Shown here: piece by piece, positions 12,041-22,590 of the stretch
Numbering within the stretch: the stretch's first letter is position 1
Layout of the letters: the number at the start of each line of letters is the position of its first letter
Source of the DNA: Solanum dulcamara
Lineage: Eukaryota > Streptophyta > Magnoliopsida > Solanales > Solanaceae
Reading direction: 5' to 3'
Assembly (NCBI RefSeq): GCF_947179165.1
Contig: NC_077242.1
Coordinates: 36,763,097 to 36,827,096, forward strand
Length of the DNA stretch: 64,000 nucleotides
Position numbers and translations under genes: made by a program
The notes under the pieces: model-generated
Database searches by the model: none
Seen by the model: the letters and a program-made list of their open reading frames with translations, nothing else
Told to the model about the DNA's origin: nothing

Positions 12041-12721
12041 ATGAATTCTTACATGTTAGTTATTTTTCAACAAGATAAGTTATATTGGGACATGGAAGAT
12101 TTGTTGATAATCTTGTATAAAACAATAATTAAGCTCATTTATGAGGATAATACGTTTGTTTGGGATATTTACACATTAAATGCTAAGTTGAATGCAAAAA
12201 TTGACGTGTTTGACACCCAACAAATTAGTGAAGAAGAAAAGATGCTTATAGGCCAACTTGAGGAGCTAAAATTGGAGGGCCAATTACTTGATAATGTTTT
12301 TATTGATATTCTCACTGTTGAGAAGAGTACACTAGAGTTATGTAATGAAGTAGATAATATTATTTTTAAAAACTCTAATATGTGTAAATACGAGAATGTC
12401 AATAGCAATACAATTCATGAGTTAAGGCGCATTGAACATCATTCTAATCATTTTTCCACATTATTTTTAGATGATGAGATATTAATCGAGCCATATGAGC
12501 TTGTCGAAGAGTTTGTGGAGGAGGAACAATGTACCTATATTCTTGAATTTATTGTTTCAAAATCAAAAAATTATATTCCTCGTTTAATGGCCAAGAATTG
12601 CAATCAACAATTTCTATGGCTTGGTTTCTTTATTTTTGTAACACCATCTCTTGAAAGAGATAGAAACAATGATGCAAAATTGGGGGTGCAATTCATATCC
12701 TCAAAGTGGAAGGAAAAATAG
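12041..12721 (+). CDS. Intact 226-codon frame of unknown function in the non-autonomous element
   Basis: This is the longest open frame in the window and the only sizeable one without stops. It starts MNSYMLVIFQQDKLYWD and ends GVQFISSKWKEK. The product is acidic, with clusters such as ISEEEKMLIGQLEELKLEG (about residues 65-83) and ELVEEFVEEEQ (about 151-161). A hydrophobic stretch FLWLGFFIFVTPS lies near residues 190-202. I see no zinc knuckle, protease, RT or integrase motif and do not recognise the family. It lies between the primer site and the hairpin motifs at 12734-12866, so it may be a remnant of the element's own ORF or a captured segment. Upstream there is about 200 bp of T-rich leader. 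It could encode a protein or be open by chance in AT-rich DNA; its length argues weakly against chance. Confidence 0.5.
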   Translation: MNSYMLVIFQQDKLYWDMEDLLIILYKTIIKLIYEDNTFVWDIYTLNAKLNAKIDVFDTQQISEEEKMLIGQLEELKLEGQLLDNVFIDILTVEKSTLELCNEVDNIIFKNSNMCKYENVNSNTIHELRRIEHHSNHFSTLFLDDEILIEPYELVEEFVEEEQCTYILEFIVSKSKNYIPRLMAKNCNQQFLWLGFFIFVTPSLERDRNNDAKLGVQFISSKWKEK

Positions 12722-12733
12722 TAATATTGATGG

Positions 12734-12781
12734 TGTCGTGCCGTGACGTTAAATCAGACGCTTCATGGGAGGCAACCCATG
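12734..12781 (+). promoter_or_regulatory. Conserved Tat/Athila post-ORF hairpin motif, copy 1
   Basis: TGTCGTGCCGTGACGTTAAA is followed by a perfect 6-bp stem CATGGG-AGGCAA-CCCATG (12764-12781). Motifs of this form recur in the non-coding 3' part of plant Tat/Athila elements. The function is unknown; an RNA stem-loop used in translation or packaging is possible. Confidence 0.7.
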
Positions 12782-12818
12782 TAGAAACTTGATGAAGTTT
12801 GAGTAGTCAAGTGACCAA

Positions 12819-12866
12819 TGTCGTGCCGCGACGTTAAATCAAGCGCTTATTGGATGGCAACCCAAT
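12819..12866 (+). promoter_or_regulatory. Conserved Tat/Athila post-ORF hairpin motif, copy 2
   Basis: A second copy 85 bp after the first reads TGTCGTGCCGCGACGTTAAA and ends in the stem ATTGG-ATGGCAAC-CCAAT (12849-12866). The stem pairs differ from copy 1 but pairing is kept. Confidence 0.7.
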
Positions 12867-14708
12867 TTGTAGTGTAGCTTCTTATTTTTATTTTTATAGT
12901 GTCACTCTTTTTTTGTATTGTTTTGTTTTTGCAGATTTAGGGAAAGTCTGAGTACCCAAATTTGGAGCTAAGGAACACGTGTTGAGCTTAAGTGTGGGGT
13001 GCACATGACCCTTGATTAAAATTGAAGAAACATGTTGTTAGCTAGGCCCTAAAGGGTCTCAGGGAGTATTTCTTACCCTTCTACTTCATCTCTTTTCTAT
13101 AAATTGCTTTGGGGACAAAGCATGATTTTAAGTGTGGGGTGAAATATCTCCCAATATTTTAAGGGTGAAGCATGTTGTAGTATTTTATTTATTTATTTTT
13201 AGTTTATCTTTTTCAAAAAAAAGACCAAAAATACAAAAAGATTTTTCTTTTCGATTAAAATAGTCTTTTTTATGATTCTAAGATTTTTTTAGAGCATACT
13301 TTGTGCACCCCTTAGTTTTTCTTTTCAGTTCTTTTTTGAGGGGAGTCCCTTTGAACTGAGTATCTTTTATTTTTATTTTCTTAGATTAGATTTTCTTTTC
13401 ATTTTTATTTATTTATTTATTTTTGGAAGAGAAAAAGAAAAGACCTTTTTTGATTTGATACTTGCTATTTAGCCCTAATTTTGAGTGTACCTTCTTGTGA
13501 ATGCTTGAGTACTAATTAAATTACATACTACTTGACACTTAAACTCATTTTTGTGAATCTGTCTATAATTTATTTTATTTGTTGTAATGACCCTATCTAT
13601 CTTAGAAGTAAAATTGATCCATCTTTATTGAGACTTGTGCCATGTGTGGTGAGGTTGTTTGAATATATTCCATGTTTTGCATCTTAGTCTAGGACTTACC
13701 CTGCATGTTATTGAAGCAAAACAAAAAGTATTGCTCTATTTAGAAGTTGATAATAGACTTTCTTTGATTTGCCTTGTAAATTTTAGCCTTGTTCAGATAT
13801 TATATCACTAGTAGCCCTTTTGAGCCTGTAGCCTTTTATTGGTAGCCTTATTTATGCCTTGACTTTTTGGTTGAATCCCTATTTTTTGTATCTTGCTTCC
13901 TTGAGCACTGTAGCATAAACTTATTATGATTGTTAAATTTGAATAAAAGGGATGGTTGAGTGCAAAAAGGTAATCGAGATAGTTACAAAGTGATGAGAAA
14001 AGCCTCTTGGAAAGAATGTGACATGAAAAAAAAAGAGAGAAAAAAAATTACTGGAAAAAAAATTATAATAATGATTGAAGCATTCTTGATGAGATGAAAT
14101 TACTAGTAAAATAATTATTGAACAAAGGGCCAAAAATAAAGAGGAGAAAATAATGGCGATGAAGTATTAAAATGCAAAGTGCTTAGGGAAGTATAAGTCC
14201 CTACAATATACTTTTTCTACCCGTCCCCTAACTTACATTACAACCCGTTAAAAGTCGTATTTGATTATGTTCGAGCATGCTTAATTATTTGAGATGTACA
14301 TAATGGGCAAGCCTTGGTTCTTTGTGTATACATATGAATTCATTTGTGAGTGTGAGAGTTCTTCTCTGATGCTAAGTCCTTAATTTATATTCAATTCTTA
14401 AATTGAGTGTGTGGATTATTTCTTCTCATGAGGCCACTTGTTTCATGATAGATAGATGATGTTATTAGCTTTCTTTGATGGAGTAGGTGAGCAAACTTAA
14501 ATTTGATGATTTAGATTCCTTCCTTGAGGTTACGAGGTTAGAGGTTTGTTGATTTATTTTATATCATGCATAATGATCGGGAATTGTACATGATATTTTG
14601 AAATTTATGTATGGGCTAATTGTTTGTATCAACCAAAGTGATGGCAATCCAAGTTTGATATTTTTTTAAAGATGAGTTTTAATGCTTGCTTGAGGATGAG
14701 AAAAAGTT
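12867..14708 (+). other. Non-coding 3' internal region with spare polypurine-like tracts
   Basis: There is no coding potential apart from chance frames. TAAGTGTGGGGT, the polypurine word used at the 3' LTR, also occurs at 12989-13000 and 13129-13140. Words such as TGCCATGTGTGGTGAGGT (near 13640) and TTACAACCC with GGGCAAGC further on (near 14240-14315) recur at 59309-60090, showing that two related elements are present in the window. Confidence 0.6.
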
Positions 14709-14720
14709 TAAGTGTGGGGT
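14709..14720 (+). promoter_or_regulatory. Polypurine tract of the non-autonomous element
   Basis: TAAGTGTGGGGT precedes the 3' LTR start by two bases. It is the expected RNase H-resistant primer for plus-strand synthesis. Confidence 0.7.
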
Positions 14721-14940
14721 ATTTATGTGAGGCCAAAAATACATATTTTTAATCATTAATTGTCTCACATTTAGAATTTTTATTTTTTCTTTTTGAGCAT
14801 AAATTTTATGGATTGTGCTAAATAGTGTATTTTATGTGTAGAATTAATTTGACGCAAAAATGAAAATATTTGGAGCCAAAATGAATTAAAGATGAAAGAT
14901 TAAAGAAGGAAATCAAGCAGACAAATTCATAGATTAAATT

Positions 14941-15046
14941 ACAACAAGAACAACAACAACCCAGTGAAATTCCACAATGTGGATTCTGGGGAGGGTAAGT
15001 GTACGCAGACCTGACTCCTACCAAGGTAGAACGGCTGTTTCCGAGA
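14941..15046 (-). mobile_element. 5'-truncated TS-like SINE in the 3' LTR
   Basis: This 106-bp insert reads, on the minus strand, from TCTCGGAAACAGCC through GGTCTGCGTACACTTACCC to GGGTTGTTGTTGTTC. The tail of TTG units is typical of Solanaceae TS-family SINEs. It is bounded by an 18-bp direct repeat, AAATTCATAGATTAAATT, at 14923-14940 and 15047-15064, the kind of duplication made by LINE-type target-primed insertion. The tRNA-like 5' head is missing. The 5' LTR has no insert, so it arrived after the host element. Confidence 0.85.
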
Positions 15047-15440
15047 AAATTCATAGATTAAATTGAATATTATATTAATATTTATATATATATTCTTACG
15101 AGAAGAAACAACAACGTGCGAATTGATTTAAATTTGAAGGAATTTCTATTACCACATGGCAGCTAACCACAAGGCAGCAGCAGTTGAGTCTATTCCAGCC
15201 AACATTCACGCGTACAGTAACCCAATTCTTTGGGTTTTGTGTTTCCCAATTAGTTTTGGACTCAGTTAATTTATTTGAGGTTTTCTACATCTATAAATAG
15301 TCCATAAAAATAATTCTTCTGGAGAACTAACACACAACTCACAATTAACTTTTAACTTAGGACTTAGATTTTTATAGCTTGGAAATTTTGAAAGAGCCAC
15401 CATGAAGGCCGGAGAAAATTGGTTTATTGTTTCTTCTGTA

Positions 15441-15525
15441 TTTTTTTATATCTTCAAGAATTCAAGATTGTGAATTTATTTATTCTTTTTTTTCACAATC
15501 TTGTATTCTTGAAGATATAAAAAAA
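15441..15525. repeat. 34-bp inverted repeat (foldback) unique to the 3' LTR
   Basis: The arms 15441-15474 and 15492-15525 are reverse complements with a single mismatch, separated by a 17-bp T-rich loop. The left arm is normal LTR sequence, also present near 11034-11066. The right arm replaces what in the 5' LTR is TATTCAATTTTGCAAG-type sequence, so it was copied in inverted form from the left arm. Confidence 0.85.
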
Positions 15526-16277
15526 TAGTTAATGATTAAAATTTTGTCTATAATTTTTAAATTGTGATTTTCAAACTATGAGTAGCTAAATTGCATAATT
15601 GGGTTTGTGGGAACCATGATGAATTATCTAAGTAAGTTTATGTAAAAAGTAATTCTTGAATGATTTTTATGCATGTATTGTTTTTCCCTTCATTTTGATT
15701 GCTTTTTAATGGTTGCAAACGTTAGAACTTGCTATATTCTTACTTGTCGGATCAAGGAGGTAACGAATGAAAAAAGGGATTAAACAACGAGATTTGGGGC
15801 TAATCATCCTCATCTAATTAGCCTAAACGGATCAAGGGATATCTAAATCTGAGATCATTTGTAAGGGTTAGTAAAACATACTCTCGTAGACGGATCAAAT
15901 TGCGTAGTGAAATTCACTTATTTTCCGGATCAAGGACTTAGGTGAACTTAACTTACCGATCTTGAATGCTAAGAACTAAAATCAATTACTAATACAATAT
16001 TGTAGCGGAGTTATGAAATCATGGGGAACACATTCCTAGTTACTTCTAATAATTTAAATACAAATAAATATTTAGTCCAAGCTGTTATTGCTCTTTTTAT
16101 TATTTTTTAATTTAAATCCCCCTTTTTTAAAACAAGGATTATTAAGTTAAATTTTGCTATTGACAATATTCTTTCATATTCTCTATGGGATCGACCCCGA
16201 CTCATAGATGGGTAAATATATTGCAAACGACCATTTATATTTCTTTTCGAGAAGTATATTTGGATGTTACCACCTAT

Positions 16278-17147
16278 TAAATACACTAAGTACTCCTAAC
16301 CCTCTCATTCTCACCCAAAAACTCTAAATCAAAATCTTCTCTCTAAAAGTATTCTCTCAAGAGTCTTCTTCTTCTTCAAGCAATTAAAGGGATTTCTTCA
16401 AGGTTTGTGCTTCAATTCCTTCATGTTGAGGCTTCTACAGATCAAGGTCTATGGGAATTCACTCTTGGTCCCCTTTCACCCATTGAATCCCAATTTCTTT
16501 CTCAAATTCTCTTATGATTTCTTCTTCTAAAAGCCCCAAATTCATGATGTTCCATCGGGTCTTCTAACTCATGATATATCTTATGATTATTAATTAAATT
16601 ATGTATAGTTCACATCATATTGCATGATTTAAAGAGAAATATCAAAGGCCTGTGTTATATGCTAGTTTCAAGTATGATTTCAATGATTTTTGGTCATGAT
16701 TTCTAAGTGATTTAAATGAAAGCTTTGTGAATGATTTCTAAGGTTTATGAATGATTCATGAAATTTTTGAATGATATTTCAAAGGTGCTTTCAGCAAAAT
16801 TTATTCTTCAATAAGGACAATTCTTGTACAATCATGTTAAAGAAGTTTAAAGGTTGTGATGGAATTTCTTCACACACTCATGATGAAATTGATAAATGAG
16901 CTATTCTTATGTTATCTTTATAAAGTTTGATTGACATCTATTATTATCTTTTCTAATGATGTTGATGACTATATTTTCATGAAATTTTTCTTGGAATAAA
17001 GACTTAACACCGAGAGGACTTCAAGGTGGGGTTCGGTCCGATAGCCATTGTACCTACCCAAGGGAATTCTAATAGCAACCTTTAGTCCCTAACTATGATT
17101 CCTGCATAGGTTTAAAAATGCCAATATGGCGAAGATAGTGGATCCAT
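16278..17147 (+). mobile_element. 3' LTR of the second gypsy element, part 2 of 3
   Basis: The LTR resumes after the TSD. TCCTAACCCTCTCATTCTCACCC and what follows align in order with 7590-8350 of the sister LTR. It is interrupted again at 17148 by a solo LTR inserted in GGATCCAT. Confidence 0.8.
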
Positions 17148-19468
17148 TGTAACACCCCAATTTTCTTTTTATGTTTATTCTAAAGGATTGCTATATGATC
17201 CATGTTATCTATAAAGTTCTATTTGTATAGCGATGGTTTGAAATAGGTCGAGGGATTTGGAAGGAGTTGGAGGCCAAATAATGGGTCGTGGTAATCAACC
17301 TACTTGCGTAAGCTATTGATTGGGATGTCTTACATAATTAAGCTATTTGAGTACACGTCGAGCTTAAGTAGCAAGGATTACATAGATTCTTAAAGTGAGA
17401 CGACATTACGAACCCACATAAGAGGGAAAAAGAGGAGTAGCACCTACTTAAAACAAGTAGGTGATGCACCTACTTAGACTAAATAGGTGATGCACCTACT
17501 TGGACTAAGTAGGTGACACACCTACTTGGGGTGGATCCCACGCTGCCACATGGCAGCTTTAGATTGGGCGTATGGATGAGGTGATGCCCAAGGGGCTAGA
17601 CACGTGTCACCCCTAGGGGCTTCAATGTGTCACCTTCTATGGAGGTGTATATATGTATATCTTGATGAATTAGAAGTCATTTTCTTCAGCCTTACACTTA
17701 GAAATTTGAGAGAGCAAGAGAGAGTAGCTACGGCCCTTGTTGCTGCCAAGGGAAGGCCTCCGATTTCCTTCCATAAATTAATTATATAAGGTATTCTTCG
17801 GTTAAGTAATGGTGTTTAACAACATAAACTTTATAGTTGGGGCAGTGAGGAGGTTCTTTTTCTTGTTAACAACTCATTTTTGGATGGGACTGCTGTTAGT
17901 AATATTAGTATAACTCCTTGTGTAGAGCTTTGTTTCGAGTTATTCAAGATATTTTAGAAAGATATTTCATAGTTATATAACTTTTATTTAGGCTCTAAAA
18001 CTCAGATTTTCTTTTATCTTCTCAAAAAAGGGTGATGAAGTATAGGGGAGGTGCTGCCCAAATTTTATTTTGGAAATCCTACATGGACTACTGTTGGTAT
18101 TTTGGGCATATCTTTTTGTAAAGAATTGTTGTATGGGTGATTCGAAATTGTATACGACTCTAAGACACATGTCTATAACTTTGATTGAGGCCACAAAGTC
18201 TATTTCTCCCATTTACCCCTTCAAAACTGAGAACCAATACAAGACAGTAGGCTGTCCAAAATTCCGGTTTGAATAGTTTGGGCTGATTTTTATTAATTTC
18301 ATGTGTAGATTCGATATGATTAGACTCTTAAACTTAAGTAGATATTTGATTGTGTATATAAGGTGTATATGTGCTTATACAAGCTAAGAAAAACTGTTTG
18401 ACGAAGTGGATTTTGGTTGGTCTATGGCGGAGAGGAATTGAGCTCCTCGATTTATGGTACAACTTGTTGTATGCTAAAACACCAAGGTTTGCATATAAAC
18501 TTGAACTTGGAATATTTTATTTTTTTGAAATTTGAAGTATTTTGATGGGTTATTTCCTTACTCTTTGTCTTGTATTATGGTATGACTATTATCTCAAGTT
18601 TTGCAAAACTTTTGCTAAATCGCCCACTTGTACGAATTGCTTGATCATTTTGCGTTCTTGTTGGGACTTTGTCCTTCTTGTTATGGTGACTTGTAATCGA
18701 TATTGGCATAACTCTCGATTTGGATCTTTCCCATCTTGACTTTGGATTTACATTTCGTCTTGATGATCGGGTTTCGTCCATTCTCGAGTACGAGTGGAAT
18801 GTCACTTTCAACATAGTTCTTAATTCTCTTGATATTGGGTGATGAACCTTCTTGATTTTAGGGATTCGGTCCATCTTCATATTGATTTTCCTTAGTGTGA
18901 AGGCATGGCGTACCTATTGGGCGAAATTGATTATTTGACAACTCTTTCGAATTAAATTATAAGTTTCTTGATACTTGAGCCTTCGAATATTGATATTGAT
19001 ATTTTGAAACTCATCAAGCTTTATGCTTAGCAATAGTTGTTTTCTATCGTAGACAATGTGCGGAATGAGGTATGAAGATGGCCATTTGGAGTAGACTTTT
19101 TGGAGACCTTGTGAAGATCACATCTGCATATGCATCTAGTTTTTGTAAATATTTTAGGGTACTTGTACATGATACATATGACACTTATGTATGAAATTTT
19201 AAAGGCTTGTGAAAACAAAACTACATGCTTGTAACTTGAACAGGGTGACTAGTTTTACTATTTTGGAGTGTTCTTTTAACTCAAGTCATGCCTGTACTGC
19301 ATTTATATGTCGGCTTGTCATTTTGCACAAAGGAAGATAATAGTGTTTTAATAACTACTGGTTCGAGTTTTGTGTATTTTATGGACCCGCAATGGTGTTG
19401 ACTATTTGTGATTTAAGAAAAACTACCTTTTATTTCATAAGTGGCATCCTCCCAAAGGGGGTACTACA
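17148..19468 (+). mobile_element. Solo LTR (TGTAACACCCC type), plus strand
   Basis: A 2321-bp block starts TGTAACACCCC and ends GGGGGTACTACA. It is flanked by TCCAT (17143-17147) and TCCAC (19469-19473), a TSD with one change, and splits the host LTR exactly where the sister LTR reads GTGGATCCACATATAG. The first 500 bp are related, in opposite orientation, to 33000-33324 and 3350-3729. A TATA-like GTGTATATATGTATA is at about 17646. The frames inside are short and carry no recognised domain. Confidence 0.82.
17441..17529. repeat. Tandem palindromic AAGTAGGTG / CACCTACTT units
   Basis: Three roughly 33-bp units, each a near-palindrome CACCTACTT...AAGTAGGTG, and one further CACCTACTT lie in U3. 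The minus-strand solo LTR at 30148-33324 has a shorter version at about 32965-32998. Confidence 0.85.
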
Positions 19469-19473
19469 TCCAC

Positions 19474-20231
19474 ATATAGCAAAGTTAAAAATAGTGCCAT
19501 GATGGAGTATATCGTGGCAAGGTAGCCTCTCCCTTCTCGATGTGGGGATCATCGGATTCCATGTAATAGCTTGCATGGTCTTAAGTGTCAGTTAAGGTCC
19601 TATCCCACAACAAGTTATGTGAAAATCTATAAAGTTCTCATGATGATGATATTTTTATGTATTAACCAATAGTTATGATGTTTTCAAGGTTTTAATGGTT
19701 GTACTCAGGTTTTAAAGATATTGATCTTTCATCTCATGATTCATATTGATTATGTCCTATGTTTATTGTCCATGCATACTTCTCACATACTTAGTGCATT
19801 CCATGTACTAACACATACTTTTTCCTACATTATATCATAATGTAGGGTTCAATGATCACGCTCATCACCCCGTTCATGGCTAGAGGTTATTACCTTTGTA
19901 ATTGTTATGAGTCCTTATGTAAGACGTGACACTTTACTTTATTAGAGGCTTATGATATTCTTTCATGTTTTATATTGGGTTTGCTAGGAGCTTTTCTTGT
20001 GCCCCGATCTAGTTAGTAGAGAAATGTTGGATGTTTAGAGTGTTTTTGGTCTTTCATGCTGAATTTTAAGAATTATGCTCTTTATTAAGACTATGCTTCT
20101 ATATCTATGCTTTAGCTTATTTTGTTATCTAACTTGTATATGCTCATGAACGATATGAAAAGAGGCTTGTTTGGGGTCTCCTGGGATTCTAATCGCTGTG
20201 TCGCACCTAGGATGTAGCTTGGGTTGTGACA
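19474..20231 (+). mobile_element. 3' LTR of the second gypsy element, part 3 of 3
   Basis: The last block aligns with 8367-9143 of the sister LTR (CTCTCCCTTCTCGATGT, then GGGTTGTGACA at the end). Summing the three blocks gives about 2.1 kb, close to the 1974 bp of the sister. No primer site follows. Confidence 0.8.
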
Positions 20232-21138
20232 TAAAGCGACCCAGAATTTAGGAGAAATTCATGAAAGAGATAATTGAGAAACTCTTGGGACTCCACAGAT
20301 GGAAGAAGATGCATTGATGAATCCCCACATACCTTGAATAAACTACCATTGAAATTTGGAAAAGGAGACTTTAAGCTTGAATAACCTTAATTCTCATGTA
20401 GAGGAATCCTTTGGGAAAGAAGACTTGAATTTTAGAGAGACGATTTTTAGCTTTAAGACTTGGGAGAGAGTGAGGGGAATTCAAAGAGTTTGTGTAGTTA
20501 TAGGTTTTGAAATAGGTCCAAAATGTCATAGTATAGGGACTAATGAATCGGAAAGGATGAAATTACCTTCATTAAATGACTAACAGATTCCTATTGGTGA
20601 GACCGATCAAGCTCGCCTTCCTAGTTAGTGAGTCACCAATCTCCTGACTTGCTCGCTAATTTTCCTTGACTTTATGAGGGTTTCTCTAATGATTTCGGTG
20701 AGTTACATCGGCTCACCAACCAATTCGATGAGTCACCGAGATGAATATTCCCTCGCAAACCTCCCTACCTACCTGCCAATTATTCTGAACTTATGCTCGA
20801 GGAAACATAGCTCGCTGAGATACTTTGGCGAGTCACCAAGTCTTCCTTCTATTTACCCAGTTTCCTTGACTTCTGAGCAGGAATCTATAATTCCCTTGGT
20901 GGGGTTCTTCAACTCGCCAAAGATGATTGCTGAGTCGCCAAACCTACAATCTTCTCGCCAAAGGTCCTTATTTCTGAGTCAGTTTTTCAAGATAATAGGG
21001 AGAGACCATACACTATTTAGTGACACGCCGAACATTGTTAGCAGGTCTACAAGATCGTTGGGCTAGGCACAACTTCCATGTTTCTAAGTTTTGCCTTTTA
21101 GACTTCAACATTCAAGCTTTCCAACTTTTAGGGCTTCA
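20232..21138 (-). mobile_element. 3' LTR fragment of a minus-strand gypsy element
   Basis: The order of features (ACTCTTGGGACTCCA near 20280, CCCACATACCTTG, then a U3 with many GGCGAGTCACC/CTCGCC words to 21060) matches minus-strand LTRs elsewhere, such as 26650-27300. The block ends CCAACTTTTAGGGCTTCA at 21138, which reads TGAAGCCC on the minus strand. The U5 side is missing, cut at the end of the neighbouring LTR. Confidence 0.65.
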
Positions 21139-22590
21139 TAGAAATAAAGTCTACAATATCTCTCTTCATACTATTCCACCATAAGACTTTTATCAAGTCA
21201 TGGTACATCTTGGTAAAATCTGAATGAATGGAATATCTGATTTTATGGGCCTCTGCCATGATTCTGTCTCAAATTCAATCTCCCTATTGTTTAAAATCCA
21301 TGACCTCCAGATTATGAACATCTTCCTTTAACTGAAATAGGATAAGGTCTTGGTCTTGTTTCTCCTTTACTTTGACCAGTAGTGGTGATTTAGCCCCATT
21401 ATGAACAATAGCAGTAACTGTATTTGAGTCTGCAAAGAGAACTCCAAAACGTGAAAGTCTTTACACTTCCTTAGCCAACTTCTTTGTTTCAACTCAAGCC
21501 ATCTACTCAACCTCAAGTTTAGAACTTTCTGACTGAAGACATACTGAAGGCTCTTATGATCAATAAACACATTTACATGCGCTCCATAGAGAGTGTGACT
21601 CCATATCTTTAGAAAAAATCATTACCGTCAACTTTAGGTCATGAGTCGGGTAATTCCTCTCATGGATCTTAAGTTTTCTAGAGGCATAAGCTATAACTTT
21701 AGCTTTTTGCATTAATACACAACCTAGTACAAATATGGATGCATCACAGTAACAAAAACAACCATTTGTTCCCTCGGTTAGGGACAACACTAGAGCAGTA
21801 GTAAAGCAGTACTCAATCTTTTTTTCAATTTCTCAAAGATTTCACACAAGCTTCAAACAATTGTTACTTAGACTTATTATGGGTAAACTTAATCAATGGA
21901 GATGAAATAGATGAAAATCCCTCGACAAACCTTCAATAGTAACCAGCCATACCCAAGAAACTCCTTTTTTCAATCGGATATATGGTTCTGGGCCCATTCT
22001 TTACTACTTTAATCTTCTTCCAATCAACTCATATACCTTCACCCTAAATAATATGGCCTAGGAACTCCACAGATGCAAGCTAGAACTTTTGGTTAGAAAA
22101 CATAGCATATTAATCCTTATCCTTAAGAGTCTTGAGAACAAGTCTAAGATGGTGGGCAAGAGGGTACTTATTCTTTATTGTGACCTTTTTCACCTGACGG
22201 TAGTCAATACACATTATAAGAGAACCATCTTTGTTTTTTCATGAATAGTACAAAAGGGACCAAAGATGAGAGCCTAACAAAAAGCCTTATCTAAGAGATA
22301 TTTCTACTATTTTTAACACTTTCAACTTCAATGGAGCCATTCTATATGGCTGAATAGAGGCTGGTTGCGTATCAAGAAAAATATCTATCCCAATGTCTAT
22401 ATACCAATAGGTAGGGACTCCAGGTAGATAATCTGGAAAGACTTCTAGAAACTCATTCACGACTGGAACTAATTAAAGTGATGGTGTCTCCACACTAACA
22501 TATTTAACTAGAAAAATTTGGTAGATACAGCTCTTGGAAAATAAATTTCTAGACTTAAGGTATGAGATGAAACGACCCTTAGAAAATTGT
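21139..22590 (-). pseudogene. Decayed minus-strand gypsy pol (integrase finger, RNase H, RT)
   Basis: Minus-strand reading gives, from right to left: the RT start at about 22330-22480 ([31 protein letters not shown]), RT to about 21830, and RNase H at 21367-21790 ([55 protein letters not shown]). The integrase zinc-finger part lies at about 21140-21300 (SIHSDFTKMYHDL, VLWWNSMKRDIVDFI). The integrase core and everything after it are deleted: pol joins the LTR directly at 21138/21139. Stops and frameshifts occur throughout, and no gag is present on the other side. Confidence 0.85.

Larger units (their letters stand above)
10412..16272 (+). mobile_element. Complete non-autonomous LTR retrotransposon (tRNA-Asp primed)
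   Basis: The element has two LTRs (10412-11819 and 14723-16272), a primer site matching tRNA-Asp, an internal region of only 2.9 kb, and a polypurine tract. The 5-bp target duplication CCTAT is intact at 10407-10411 and 16273-16277. No gag zinc knuckle, protease, RT, RNase H or integrase is visible inside; the only long frame is 12041-12721. Mobilisation would therefore need proteins from another element, as in LARD-type derivatives. The primer site and the GGCAACCC motif point to the Tat/Athila branch of Ty3/gypsy. The LTRs are similar throughout but differ by many substitutions, a SINE fragment and a local inverted duplication, so the insertion is not recent. Confidence 0.88.
14723..16272 (+). 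repeat. 3' LTR of the non-autonomous element
   Basis: This 1550-bp LTR is homologous to 10412-11819. It is longer because of a SINE fragment with its duplication (14923-15064) and an inverted duplication (15441-15525). The TATAAATA box is at 15292-15299 and the U5 word GAGTAGCTAAATTGC at 15580. It ends GGATGTTACCA, followed by the TSD CCTAT. Confidence 0.88.

Noticed and set aside
14818..15054. 78-codon minus-strand frame
   Set aside because: It crosses LTR sequence and the inserted SINE fragment; composite by chance.
18542..18880. Overlapping 65- and 101-codon frames on opposite strands
   Set aside because: They lie inside a solo LTR, show no domain and have no counterpart in the related solo LTRs.
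20674..21066. 130-codon plus-strand frame
   Set aside because: It lies in the U3 palindrome region of a minus-strand LTR; its protein is translated repeat (SPT, SPK words) and not a gene.
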